This document shows positions 15,316 through 26,200 of a DNA stretch of 64,000 nucleotides, in pieces (position 1 is the first letter of the stretch; every line of letters starts with the position of its first letter). Under the pieces are notes generated by a model, which made no database searches, was not told where the DNA came from, and saw only the letters and a program-made list of their open reading frames with translations. The stretch spans positions 1 through 64,000 of the forward strand of contig NZ_CAMFHZ010000014.1 in assembly GCF_945952435.1 (NCBI RefSeq), given 5' to 3'. A program made the position numbers and the translations under genes. The DNA is from an uncultured Microbacterium sp. GTDB taxonomy: Bacteria > Actinomycetota > Actinomycetes > Actinomycetales > Microbacteriaceae.

Positions 15316-16578
15316 GTGGACCGCGACGCGCGCGAACGGGAACGCCGTGAGCTGGAGCGGCGGGCTTACGGGCGTGGAGGATCCGGGCTCACGCTCGCCG
15401 AGCAGGCGCGGCTCGGCGCGTTGACGAGGCCCTCGCCCGGCGCGGCGCTCGACGCCGACGCGCCGGGAGAGGGCCATGATCGCGCGGACGGGTGGGGTGC
15501 TGTCCCTCGTCGGACCGACGGCGCGACGGCGGACGACGGTGCGATGCCGGACGCCGGTGCGACGGCGGACGCCGGTGCGATGCCGGACGCCGATGCGATT
15601 CCGGACGACGGTGCGGAGGGCGACCCGGACGACGGCGCGCGGGCGGGCGGTGGTCCGGGCGTGTCCGGTGCCGTCGCGGATCCGCCGCCCGGGATGGATC
15701 CGACGCAGAACCCGACCCGCGACGGGTTCCGGCGGCGTCTCCCTCCCCGCCTCGCGGCCTGGATCGCGGCGGGTGCGTGGAGGCGGCCCCGGTGGGTGAT
15801 CGGAGGTCTCGCGGCCGTCCTGCTGATCGGCGTCGCGCTCGGACTCGCGGTTCCCCGTGCTCCGTCGGTCGCTCTCGCCCTCCTGCCCGGTGAGGACGCC
15901 CGTCGTGAGCATGTGCTCGCGACGGCCTCGTTCGATCCGGGATCCCTCATCCTGCTCGCGCGCTCGCAGGGCGCACTGCTCTGGTACGCGACCCAGGGCG
16001 ACGGTGCGTTCGCGTGCGTGGTCGTCGACACCGAAGAGATCCCCGCACAGCGCAACTGCGTGCCGCGAGAGGCGACCGGCGGGCAGCCCCTGTCCGTCTC
16101 GAGCCAGAGCCGCCCCGTCGCCGACGGGACGGTCAGTGGCGACAACGGCATCGTGTTCCTGACCGCGACCGGGGTTCCCGTGGGCTTCCTGCAGCACTGG
16201 AGCACGACCGTCACCGCGGACCGCGGCCTGACCGCGCGGGAGCTCGCGTCGCTGCGGCGGATCACCGCGGAGTACCGCCTGCGGAACGTGACCGTGGTGG
16301 GCAGGGTCGAGGGAGCGCCCGTCTGGGTCGGTTCGCGGGACGGCGGTGACTCCTGCCTGGTCGTGGAGACGACGATCCTGCACGCGATCTGCGGGACCCC
16401 ACGGTTCGCGTCGGCGGACGCCGAGCAGAAGCCCGCGCTGACGCTGGAGCTTCCCGCGGAGCCCGGGCGCGAGGCCTCTCGTCTGGACTACTGGATGGGG
16501 GCGTCGTCCTACCTCGTCATCACCGAGGGATCCCCCACCGGGGCGGGCTCGACGTTCGGTCCCGCCCCGGCGTCCTGA
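15316..16578 (+). CDS. membrane-anchored protein of unknown function with hexapeptide repeats
   Basis: 420 residues. A charged N terminus is followed by an acidic, low-complexity stretch of six-residue repeats (ATADDG, AMPDAG, ATADAG and variants, about residues 70-100), encoded by 18-bp DNA repeats. One membrane helix (about 160-182, WVIGGLAAVLLIGVALGLAV) comes next, then an extracytoplasmic domain of about 230 residues with four Cys (FACVVVD, RNCVPRE, DSCLVVE, HAICGT) that may form disulphides. No family is recognised. GTG start, probable operon with the preceding membrane gene. Confidence 0.7.
   Translation: MDRDARERERRELERRAYGRGGSGLTLAEQARLGALTRPSPGAALDADAPGEGHDRADGWGAVPRRTDGATADDGAMPDAGATADAGAMPDADAIPDDGAEGDPDDGARAGGGPGVSGAVADPPPGMDPTQNPTRDGFRRRLPPRLAAWIAAGAWRRPRWVIGGLAAVLLIGVALGLAVPRAPSVALALLPGEDARREHVLATASFDPGSLILLARSQGALLWYATQGDGAFACVVVDTEEIPAQRNCVPREATGGQPLSVSSQSRPVADGTVSGDNGIVFLTATGVPVGFLQHWSTTVTADRGLTARELASLRRITAEYRLRNVTVVGRVEGAPVWVGSRDGGDSCLVVETTILHAICGTPRFASADAEQKPALTLELPAEPGREASRLDYWMGASSYLVITEGSPTGAGSTFGPAPAS
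15523..15612. repeat. five 18-bp in-frame tandem repeats
   Basis: Consecutive 18-bp units of the type GCGATGCCGGACGCCGGT encode hexapeptides in the cytoplasmic part of the membrane protein at 15316. The multiple of three keeps the frame, so copy number could vary between strains. Confidence 0.75.
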
Positions 16579-16614
16579 GGGGTTCGTGCGGCACCGCCGG
16601 GCGGTGCAGTGTGC

Positions 16615-17850
16615 TCAGACCCGGTCGGCGAGGATCGCGTGGCGGGCGTCGCCGATGCGGACGAGGATCAGGGTCGCGCTTCCTGATCCGCGCAGGGCGA
16701 GCTTCTTGCGGAACGCGGCGGGGTCCACGTCGACGCCGCGCTTCTTGATCTCGAGCCGTCCGATCCCCGCCGTCCGCAGGGCGGCGCTGATCGCCTTCGC
16801 GTTCACGGGCAGCACGTCTCGCACGCGGAACGAGGCGGCGAACGGGCTGCCGGCGGCGGCGTCGGAGGTCAGATAGGCGATGTGCGGATCCAGCATCCCG
16901 GCGTCCAGGCGGCGGGCGAGATCGCCGATCAGCCGAGCGCGGATCACCGCGCCGTCCGGCTCGTGGACGTACGCGCCGAGAGGGCGCACCGGCGCATCCT
17001 CGGTGTCGGCAGGGGCGGTCAGCTCGTGCGCCCGATCGCCGCGGATCACGAGCGCAGCCCGCCTCACCCCCGGCCGGGCGAGAGTTCCTGACCAGAGCAC
17101 GAGCTCGACGACGTCGCCGTCCGCGCTCACCCACTGCGCCTCCACGGAGTCGGGGATCTCGTCGCGGTCGTGCGCGGGGCCGAGCTTGATGCCGGTGGGG
17201 ACCCGTTCCGCGAGCGCGAACGCCCAGTCCAGCGAGGGCGAGTAGTCCTCGGCGGCGACCTTCCGGGTCTCGGTGTGCCCCGCGGTGCGTCGGGCCGGGT
17301 CCAGCCAGACGGCGTCGATCCCCGCCCCCGGCGCGTGTTGCGCGGCGGGGGATTCGACCGGACCCGCCGGAGCCGGCGCATTGTCCTCCGCCAACCCGTG
17401 CCTGACCTCGACCTCGTCCCCGAACGGCGCGAGGTTGTAGGCGGCCAAGGCCGCCGTCACCTCGTCCGCGTCGACCGCGGTGACCCGCATCCCTGCCCCG
17501 GCGAACGCGAGCGCGTCGCCGCCGATGCCGCAGCCGAGATCCCGGACGTGGGCGACGCCGGCGGAGCGCATCCGGCCGGCGTGCCGTGCCGCGACGCCGA
17601 GGCGCGTGGCCTGCTCGAGCCCTGCGCGGGTGAACAGCATGCGGGCGGCGAAGTCGCCGAACTTGGCGACCGCTTTCGTGCGCAGCCGTGCCTGGCCGAC
17701 GACGGCCGAGACGAACTCGGGCGAGAGCCCCTCGGCGCGCATCCGCATCACGGCGAGCGCCGCGGCGTCCGTGGACGCGATCGGCCCCATCCCGTCGAGC
17801 GCGCGCAGCGCCTCGGGGGTCAGCAGCGTCCGCAGTTCGCTCAGGTCCAC
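16615..17850 (-). CDS. class I SAM-dependent methyltransferase, THUMP-like C-terminal domain
   Basis: Predicted RNA or small-molecule methyltransferase of 411 residues. The Rossmann methyltransferase core has the SAM-binding motif RDLGCGIGGDALAFAGAG (about 105-122) followed by the acidic VTAVDAD. A C-terminal domain (about 340-411: GIGRLEIKKRGVDVDPAAFR) matches the THUMP-like domain found in this actinobacterial family. The middle (WLDPARRT) may be the catalytic motif IV region. Substrate unknown. It is opposite to its neighbours. The GTG start at 17850 is chosen because a TAGCCT -10 lies seven bases upstream. Confidence 0.85.
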   Translation of the reverse strand: MDLSELRTLLTPEALRALDGMGPIASTDAAALAVMRMRAEGLSPEFVSAVVGQARLRTKAVAKFGDFAARMLFTRAGLEQATRLGVAARHAGRMRSAGVAHVRDLGCGIGGDALAFAGAGMRVTAVDADEVTAALAAYNLAPFGDEVEVRHGLAEDNAPAPAGPVESPAAQHAPGAGIDAVWLDPARRTAGHTETRKVAAEDYSPSLDWAFALAERVPTGIKLGPAHDRDEIPDSVEAQWVSADGDVVELVLWSGTLARPGVRRAALVIRGDRAHELTAPADTEDAPVRPLGAYVHEPDGAVIRARLIGDLARRLDAGMLDPHIAYLTSDAAAGSPFAASFRVRDVLPVNAKAISAALRTAGIGRLEIKKRGVDVDPAAFRKKLALRGSGSATLILVRIGDARHAILADRV

Positions 17851-17857
17851 GCCTCCC

Positions 17858-17863
17858 AGGCTA
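17858..17863 (-). promoter_or_regulatory. -10 hexamer of the methyltransferase gene, leaderless arrangement
   Basis: TAGCCT on the minus strand ends seven bases before the GTG start. GGGAGG overlaps the spacer but is too close to the start to be a normal ribosome binding site. Confidence 0.4.
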
Positions 17864-17926
17864 TCGGCGTGGCCGCACGGCCCGATCCGGGGATCCTCGG
17901 ACGCCGGGGTCGGGGAGCCGTCATCG

Positions 17927-17953
17927 TTGGCACTCTGATTGCATGAGTGCCAA
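17927..17953. promoter_or_regulatory. CIRCE operator 1 upstream of groES
   Basis: TTGGCACTC-N9-GAGTGCCAA, a perfect inverted repeat with one change per half from the consensus TTAGCACTC-N9-GAGTGCTAA. This is the known HrcA binding site, so groES is expected to be heat-shock regulated by HrcA. Confidence 0.92.
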
Positions 17954-17968
17954 CGATGCGCCTAGACT
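17939..17968 (+). promoter_or_regulatory. groES promoter between the CIRCE copies
   Basis: -35 TTGCAT (17939-17944) lies in the spacer of CIRCE 1 and -10 TAGACT (17963-17968) follows after 18 bp. The start point would fall inside CIRCE 2, so HrcA at either site would block RNA polymerase. Confidence 0.7.
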
Positions 17969-17972
17969 GTGG

Positions 17973-17999
17973 TTAGCACTCTCGGGCTGAGGGTGCTAA
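17973..17999. promoter_or_regulatory. CIRCE operator 2 upstream of groES
   Basis: TTAGCACTC-N9-GGGTGCTAA has a perfect left half and a right half with one mismatch. Its centre is 46 bp from that of CIRCE 1. Confidence 0.9.
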
Positions 18000-18031
18000 C
18001 CAGTCTTGAACCGTCAAGAAAGAGGTAGACC

Positions 18032-18328
18032 GTGTCGGTTTCCATCAAGCCGCTCGAGGACCGCATCGTCATCAAGCAGGTCGAGGCTGAGCAGGTCACG
18101 TCCAGTGGCCTCGTCATCCCTGACACCGCCAAGGAGAAGCCCCAGGAGGGCGAGGTCGTGGCCGTGGGCCCCGGCCGCATCGACGACAACGGCAACCGCG
18201 TCCCGCTCGACGTCGCCGTGGGCGACCGCGTGCTGTACAGCAAGTACGGCGGCACCGAGGTGAAGTTCGGCGCCGAGGAGTACCTCGTGCTCTCCGCCCG
18301 CGACGTGCTCGCCGTGGTCGTGCGCTGA
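18032..18328 (+). CDS. groES: co-chaperonin GroES
   Basis: Seven-subunit lid of the GroEL folding chamber. The 98-residue protein has the family outline: [13 protein letters not shown], the mobile loop ([19 protein letters not shown]), [10 protein letters not shown] and [28 protein letters not shown] start with AGAGG upstream. It is followed by a strong terminator and an unrelated permease gene, so groEL is not in this operon. In several other actinobacteria groEL1 comes next. Confidence 0.97.
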   Translation: MSVSIKPLEDRIVIKQVEAEQVTSSGLVIPDTAKEKPQEGEVVAVGPGRIDDNGNRVPLDVAVGDRVLYSKYGGTEVKFGAEEYLVLSARDVLAVVVR

Positions 18329-18348
18329 CCTCGTCACGAGTTCGCGCG

Positions 18349-18381
18349 AAGGGCCCGGATGCCGCGTGCATCCGGGCCCTT
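18349..18381 (+). terminator. groES terminator
   Basis: Perfect 14-bp stem AAGGGCCCGGATGC with its complement and a 5-base loop, 20 bases after the groES stop. Confidence 0.85.
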
Positions 18382-18402
18382 CGTCGTCTCCGGTGCCGGC
18401 AA

Positions 18403-18408
18403 TAGTGT
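18403..18408 (+). promoter_or_regulatory. -10 hexamer of rarD, leaderless arrangement
   Basis: TAGTGT lies six bases before the GTG start. TTCGTC, 17 bp upstream, could be the -35 and overlaps the end of the groES terminator. Confidence 0.5.
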
Positions 18409-18414
18409 GGAGCG

Positions 18415-19362
18415 GTGAACACCGCCCCGCGCAGCGCCTCGTCCCTCGGCGTCCTGGCGGCGGTCGGCGCGTACCTCCTCTGGGGCGTGCTGCCGCTGTA
18501 CTTCCTGTTGCTCGCGCCCACCGGCGGATGGGAGCTCGTCGCGTGGCGCGTCGGGCTGTCGTTCGTGTTCTGCCTGATCCTGCTCGCGATCACTCGTGGC
18601 TGGCGGCCCCTCTTCGCAATCCTGCGGCGACCCCGCCTGCTCGCGCTGACGGCCCTCGCGGGCGTGCTCATCTACGTCAACTGGCAGGTGTTCGTCCTCG
18701 CCACGTTGAACGGGAACATCGTCGAGACCGCTCTCGGATACTTCATCAACCCCATCACGACCATGCTGCTCGGCGTCTTCGTGCTCCGCGAGCGGTTGCG
18801 TCCGCTGCAGTGGGCGGCCATCGGGATCGCGATCGTCGCCGTGCTCGTGATCGTGTTCGCGCACGGCTCCTTCCCCTGGGTGGCGCTCTCGCTGACGGCG
18901 TCCTTCGGCGTCTACGGCCTGGTCAAGAAGAAGATCGGCCCCTCGGTCGATGCGATCAGCGGTCTCACGCTCGAGTCGTTCTGGCTGCTTCCGGTCGCCG
19001 TCGTGCAGCTGATCCTCGTCGCGACGACCACGGGGATCACGATGGGGCGGCACGGGGTGCTGCACGCGACGCTGCTCGCGTTCGCAGGCGTGGCCACAGC
19101 GGTTCCGCTGCTGCTGTTCGCCGCCGGCACGCGCCGGATCGGGCTCACCGTGATCGGCATGATCCAGTTCATCACCCCCGTCATGCAGTTCCTCGTGGGG
19201 GTGTTCCTCGAACACGAGGAGATGCCGTTGTCGCGGTGGATCGGATTCGGGATCGTCTGGATCGCGATCGCGGTGTTCCTCGCGGATCTGGCGCTCGCCG
19301 CCCGCCGCTCGCGTCACGCTCCGGACGTCGATCCCGGCGACGCGGTCCCCGATCCGGTGTGA
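18415..19362 (+). CDS. rarD: EamA-family transporter, RarD type
   Basis: Ten-helix drug/metabolite-superfamily permease of 315 residues. Two EamA halves are visible. The first contains GAYLLWGVLPLYFLLL at the N terminus, NWQVFVLATLNGNIVETALGYF and INPI, all typical of RarD (chloramphenicol-sensitivity protein). The second half includes GLTVIGMIQFITPVMQFLVG. The transported compound is unknown. Monocistronic between the groES terminator and guaB. Confidence 0.88.
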   Translation: MNTAPRSASSLGVLAAVGAYLLWGVLPLYFLLLAPTGGWELVAWRVGLSFVFCLILLAITRGWRPLFAILRRPRLLALTALAGVLIYVNWQVFVLATLNGNIVETALGYFINPITTMLLGVFVLRERLRPLQWAAIGIAIVAVLVIVFAHGSFPWVALSLTASFGVYGLVKKKIGPSVDAISGLTLESFWLLPVAVVQLILVATTTGITMGRHGVLHATLLAFAGVATAVPLLLFAAGTRRIGLTVIGMIQFITPVMQFLVGVFLEHEEMPLSRWIGFGIVWIAIAVFLADLALAARRSRHAPDVDPGDAVPDPV

Positions 19363-19442
19363 CGGGACGTGCGCTGCGACGGCAGTCGTCCGCACGCCCG
19401 CGAGGCGGCGTCCGTGGGAATGAAACGCCCAGGCGCGGCGCT

Positions 19443-20987
<1,545 letters not shown>

Positions 20988-21010
20988 GCTCGGGGTCGAA
21001 GCGGGGCCGG

Positions 21011-21016
21011 TAGGCT
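21011..21016 (+). promoter_or_regulatory. -10 hexamer of guaB3, leaderless arrangement
   Basis: TAGGCT lies six bases before the GTG at 21023. It suggests guaB3 has its own start in addition to readthrough from guaB. Confidence 0.5.
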
Positions 21017-21022
21017 GAACAC

Positions 21023-22147
21023 GTGACCCAGGAGATCGAGCTCGGCCGAGGCAAGCGCGCGCGCCGCGCGTACACGTTCGACGACATCGCCGTGGTGCCC
21101 TCGCGGCGCACCCGCAACCCGGAGGACGTCTCGACCGCCTGGACGATCGACGCGTTCCCGTTCGAGATCCCGGTCCTCGGTGCTCCGATGGACTCGGTGA
21201 TCAGCCCGCGCACGGCGATCATGCTCGGTCAGCTCGGCGGCCTGGGCGTGCTCGACCTCGAGGGGCTGTGGACGCGCTACGAGGATCCCGAGCCGCTTCT
21301 GGACGAGATCGCGGGCCTCGACGAGGCGACCGCGACGACGCGGATGCAGGAGCTCTACGCCGAACCGATCAAGGCGGAGCTCATCAAGAGCCGTCTCGCC
21401 GAGATCCGGGACGCCGGCGTGACCGTGGCGGGATCCCTCACCCCGCAGCGCACCCAGGAGTTCTACCAGACCGTCGTCGAGGCGGGGGTCGACCTGTTCG
21501 TCATCCGCGGCACCACGGTCTCCGCGGAGCACGTGTCGAGCGTCGACGAGCCGCTCAACCTGAAGAAGTTCATCTACGACCTCGACGTCCCCGTGATCGT
21601 CGGCGGTGCCGCGACCTACACTGCGGCGCTCCACCTCATGCGCACCGGGGCCGCGGGCGTGCTCGTCGGCTTCGGCGGCGGAGCGGCCTCGACGACCCGC
21701 GCGACGCTCGGCATCCACGCACCCATGGCGTCCGCCGTCTCCGATGTCGCCGCGGCCCGCCGCGACTACCTCGACGAGTCCGGCGGCCGCTACGTGCACG
21801 TGATCGCCGACGGCGGCGTGGGCACCTCGGGGGACATCGTCAAGGCGCTCGCGATGGGCGCGGACGCGGTCATGCTCGGCGTCGCGCTCGCCCGCGCGAC
21901 CGACGCGCCGGGACGGGGATTCCACTGGGGGCCTGAGGCGCATCACGCCAAGCTGCCGCGGGGCCGTCGCGTCGCCGTCGACGGAGTCGCGACCCTCGAG
22001 GAGATCCTCTACGGTCCCGCGCCGGTCGCCGACGGCACCGCCAACCTCATCGGGGCGCTGCGCAAGTCCATGGCGACCACCGGCTACTCCGACCTCAAGG
22101 AGTTCCAGCGCGTCGAGGTCGTGCTCTCGCCGTACGAGCGGTTCTGA
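21023..22147 (+). CDS. guaB3: GuaB3 family IMP dehydrogenase-related protein
   Basis: Actinobacterial paralogue of IMP dehydrogenase, 374 residues. It has the barrel start RRAYTFDDIAVVPSRRTR, VPVIVGGAATYTAALHLMRTGA and [27 protein letters not shown], and the end GYSDLKEFQRVEVVLSPYERF typical of the subfamily. CBS domains are absent. The catalytic Cys loop of GuaB (GSICTTR) is replaced by GAASTTR, so standard IMP dehydrogenase chemistry is not expected. GMP reductase or regulatory roles have been proposed for this group. GTG start supported by a -10 six bases upstream. Confidence 0.93.
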   Translation: MTQEIELGRGKRARRAYTFDDIAVVPSRRTRNPEDVSTAWTIDAFPFEIPVLGAPMDSVISPRTAIMLGQLGGLGVLDLEGLWTRYEDPEPLLDEIAGLDEATATTRMQELYAEPIKAELIKSRLAEIRDAGVTVAGSLTPQRTQEFYQTVVEAGVDLFVIRGTTVSAEHVSSVDEPLNLKKFIYDLDVPVIVGGAATYTAALHLMRTGAAGVLVGFGGGAASTTRATLGIHAPMASAVSDVAAARRDYLDESGGRYVHVIADGGVGTSGDIVKALAMGADAVMLGVALARATDAPGRGFHWGPEAHHAKLPRGRRVAVDGVATLEEILYGPAPVADGTANLIGALRKSMATTGYSDLKEFQRVEVVLSPYERF

Positions 22148-22155
22148 TCCGTCCC

Positions 22156-23001
22156 GTGTCGTCGCCGCAGCTCCCGGTCGATCCCGGCCCCTCCCGTCCG
22201 GATCCGGAGTTTCCGCCGACCCTGCGCGAGGTCATGGTCCGTGGGCGTTGGATCGCGATGCTGCTGCTGTGCCTCGTGGTCGCGGGCGTCTTCGCCTGGC
22301 TCGGGCAGTGGCAGCTGGGACGGGCGATCGACTCCAATCCTCCGCCGCCCGACCTCACCGAGTCGGTCACCCCGATCGACCAGGTGGTGAAGCCGGGCCA
22401 GTACCTGAACGGTCCGCTCGTGGGGCAGCGCGTCCAGGCCCGCGGATCCTGGGTGCCCGGAGACTTCCTCGTCGTCTCCTCGCGGTTCAACGACGGCGCG
22501 GAGGGGTACTGGGTCACGGGGCAGCTGCGGCTCTCGGGCACGGCGCAACCCACCTCGCTCGCGGTCGCCATCGGCTGGGCGCGGGACGAGCGCGCGGCGA
22601 AGGCCGCCGTGCAGCGGCTCGAGGAGACCGCGGCGGGCGCGGAGCTCGACGTCACCGGCAGGCTCATCTCGGACGAGGGGCCGGTCGCGCCTCCGCAGGA
22701 TCAGCCGAACCGCATGGATCGCATGTCGCCGGCCGCGCTCCTCGGCTTCTGGCACGACACGGCGGGGCTGGACGTCTACCGTCCGTACCTGGCATCGAAG
22801 ACCCCGCTGGCCGGGCTCACGGCGATCTCCTCGCCGGCTCCCGTGCAGCAGTCCCCGATCAACTGGCTGAACATCTTCTACGCGATCGAGTGGGCGGTCT
22901 TCGCCGGGTTCGCGTTCTACCTCTGGTACCGCCTCGCCAAGGACGCCTGGGAGCGGGAGGTCGAGGAGTTCGAGGATCGGGTGGCCCCGGAGGCGATCTG
23001 A
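22156..23001 (+). CDS. SURF1 family protein
   Basis: Predicted cytochrome c oxidase assembly factor in the membrane, 281 residues. Two membrane helices frame the protein: about 30-50 (WIAMLLLCLVVAGVFAWLG, followed by QWQLGRA) and about 236-260 (NIFYAIEWAVFAGFAFYLWY). The loop between them is extracytoplasmic and contains the family features GSWVPGDFLV and YWVTGQLRL. GTG start eight bases after guaB3, so it is probably cotranscribed. The oxidase genes are not in this window. Confidence 0.88.
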   Translation: MSSPQLPVDPGPSRPDPEFPPTLREVMVRGRWIAMLLLCLVVAGVFAWLGQWQLGRAIDSNPPPPDLTESVTPIDQVVKPGQYLNGPLVGQRVQARGSWVPGDFLVVSSRFNDGAEGYWVTGQLRLSGTAQPTSLAVAIGWARDERAAKAAVQRLEETAAGAELDVTGRLISDEGPVAPPQDQPNRMDRMSPAALLGFWHDTAGLDVYRPYLASKTPLAGLTAISSPAPVQQSPINWLNIFYAIEWAVFAGFAFYLWYRLAKDAWEREVEEFEDRVAPEAI

Positions 23002-23252
23002 GCCCCCGTTCGTCGACGGTCCCCGATCCTCGGGTGCTCCTCTGAGCAGCGGATCCCGACGGGCTGCGCGTTCGCGCGCGAGGGGGTGACGATTCCGTGT
23101 CCTGACGGTGAACAGGCATTCAGCCCTCGCATAACTTCCTTGAAGATCACGCATAGCGTCGCTTATCGTCGGGACTGGCGCTGCCCGGTCGGGCCGGCGC
23201 CGTCGGCGGCCCCGACGTGGGCGCCGGCCCCCCGTCCGAGGAGATCGCACCG

Positions 23253-26200
23253 ATGACGCCCGTGCTCCACGACGCGAACCACGACGTTCCCGTCGCCACC
23301 CCCAGAAAGCGAGCGCGGCTGTGCGCTCTGGCCGTGACCACGGTCGCCGCGGTGGGCTTCGGCTCCCTCGCGGCTGTGCCCGCCGTCGCCGACCCGTCCG
23401 GGACGGGGGTGGTGATCAACGAGGCGTACCTCTCCGGCGGCAGCGCCGGCGCCGCGTTCTCGAACAAGTTCGTCGAGCTCTACAATCCCACCGGCGACGC
23501 GATCGTCCTCGACGGCATGTCGCTGCAGTACCGCTCGGCGACGAGCGCGGGCGCGTCCTCCGGCGTCGTGCCGCTCACGGGCTCGATCCCGGCGCACGGG
23601 CACTTCCTCGTGCAGGGCGGCAGCAACGGCGCGAACGGCACCGCGCTGCCGACGCCGGATCAGACCAGCGGCCTGAACCCGAGCGGCACCACCGGCACGC
23701 TCGCCCTCGTGCAGGGCACGGCCGCGATCACGCTGCCCACCGGATCCGTCGCGGGTACGGCGGGCGTCGTCGACCTGCTGGGCTACGGCACGTCGAACAC
23801 CTTCGAAGGCTCCGTCGCGAAGGCTCCCGCGGGCAACGCGGACGTGAAGTCGCTGAACAGGGCCGACGGCAAGGATTCCGACGTCAACGCTTCCGACTTC
23901 GCCCTCTCCGCGTCGATCACCCCGCAGAGCTCGAAGGACACCGGCACCGACCCGGGGACCGATCCGGGAACGGATCCGGGCACGGACCCCGGAACGGATC
24001 CGGGCACGGGGCTCCCCGCCGTGACGAACACGATCGCCGAGGTGCAGGGCACGGGTGACGTCTCGCCCCTCGTCGACAAGAAGGTCACGGTGCAGGGCGT
24101 CGTCACGGGTGACTACCGGACCGGTGGATTCAAGGGCATCGCGATCCAGACGCAGGGCACCGGCGGCGACGTGAAGACCGACGGCGCCTCGGACGGCGTC
24201 TTCGTATACCTGAACGCCCTTGCGCCGTCGGTCGCGATCGGGGACCTCGTCTCGGTCACGGGAACGGTCTCGGAGTTCAACGGGCAGACGCAGATCAGCC
24301 CCACGGCGGTCGGCGACGTCGCCGTCGTCACGGCCAAGGTCGGGGTGCCCGCGCCGGTCGCCCTCCCGGACTCGGTGCTCGGCAGCGCCCGAGAGGCCTA
24401 CGAGAACATGCTCGTGGCGCCGCGCGGCACGTACCGCCTCGCTTCGAGCCACCAGCTCTACAACTACGGCACGCTGTGGCTGAACGCCGGCGACCTCAAC
24501 GTCAAGGCCACCGAGGTGTCCCGGCCTGGCCCCGAGGCCGACGCGATCACCGCGCAGAACGTCGCGAAGCGGATCCTGCTCGACGACGGCTGGTCCGCGC
24601 AGATCGGCAAGAGCGGCCACACGGGTGGTCAGCCGTACTTCACCAAGGACACCGTCGTCCGCAACGGCGACATCGTGGCCTTCCCCGCCGAGGGCGAGAT
24701 CCTGCAGTACGGCTTCGGCGACTGGCGCCTGCAGCCGGTCGTGCCGATCGACGGCACGAGCGACGCCTCGCACAAGCCGACGTTCGGTGCCGAGAACCCG
24801 CGCCCCGCGACCCCGCCGACCGTCGGCGGCGACGTCAAGGTCGCGTCGTTCAACGTCTACAACTTCTTCACCACGCTGAGCTCCGAGAACGCCGACGCGC
24901 GCGGCGCCAAGACCGCGGCGCAGTTCCAGATCCAGCGCTCCAAGATCGCGGCCGCGATCAACGGGCTGGGTGCCGACGTGGTCGGGCTCATGGAGGTCGA
25001 GAACGGGCCGAAGTTCGGACTCGCCCTCGACGCCCCGCTGCAGAACCTCGTCGGCGCGCTCAACGACGCCGCGGGATCCGACGTCTGGGACTACGTGCGC
25101 ACGCCCAAGGCGCTCGACAACCCGGCCATCACCGACGCGATCACCACGGCGATCGTCTACAAGAAGAGCGCCGTGACCCTCAAGGGCGACGCCTCCACGG
25201 TGATCGACGAGACGGTGTGGGGCAACGCCCGCGAGCCGATCGCGCAGACGTTCCAGACCAGGAGCGGTCGCGTGCTCTCACTCATCACGACGCACCTGAA
25301 GTCGAAGTCCCCGCCGCAGAACGCCGGTGCGGAGCCCTCCGACGGTCAGGGCTTCTTCAACGAGGACCGGGTGAAGCAGGCCAAGGCCGAGCTCGCGTTC
25401 GCGCAGCAGATCCAGAAGAACTCCGGCAGCGGAGACGTGTTCCTCGTCGGCGACTTCAACGCCTACGGCAAGGAGGACCCGATCGACGTGTTCGCCCAGG
25501 CCGGGTGGACCGACGTCGAGCCGACGTTCGCGAAGGGGCAGTACACGTACTCCTTCGACGGTGAACTCGGATCCCTCGATCACGTGATCGCCTCGCCGTC
25601 GGCGGCGAAGGCCATCACGGGTGCGGGCGTCTGGAACATCAACTCGCCGGAGTGGAGCGACCGCGGTTACGCGTTCCCCGCCACCGAGGCCGGAACGCCG
25701 TACCGCTCGAGCGACCACGACCCGATCCTCGTCGGCCTCAAGGGCGCCGCGGATCCGATCGACATCGACGTCGCGACGATCAACGACTTCCACGGCCGGA
25801 TCGAGGCGGACGGTGCCGCCGCCGGCGCCGCGGTGCTCGCGGGTGCGGTCGAGCAGATCAGGGCGCAGAACCCGAACACGATCTTCGCCGCGGCGGGCGA
25901 TCTCATCGGGGCCTCGACGTTCACGTCCTTCATCCAGCAGGACAACCCGACGATCGACGCGCTCAACGCCGCCGGCCTCGAGGTCAGCGCGGCGGGCAAC
26001 CACGAGTTCGACCAGGGCTATGCGGATCTGCGCGACCGTGTGGAGAAGCGCGCGGACTGGAAGTACCTGAGCGCCAACGTGTTCCTCACCGACTCGGGAG
26101 AGCCCGCGCTCACGCCCGCCTGGGTGAAGGACGTGCAGGGCGTCAAGGTCGGTTTCATCGGCGCCGTCACCGAGGATCTGCCGAGCCTCGTCTCGCCGGA

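Noticed and set aside
18329..18415. Missing groEL due to an assembly gap
   Set aside because: The groES terminator and the rarD promoter are intact and abut each other, so this looks like a genuine arrangement.
23002..23252. PHO box before the secreted nuclease
   Set aside because: Only one GGTGAAC heptamer (about 23107) is present, not the direct repeats needed. The 251-bp gap otherwise shows no clear promoter or gene.
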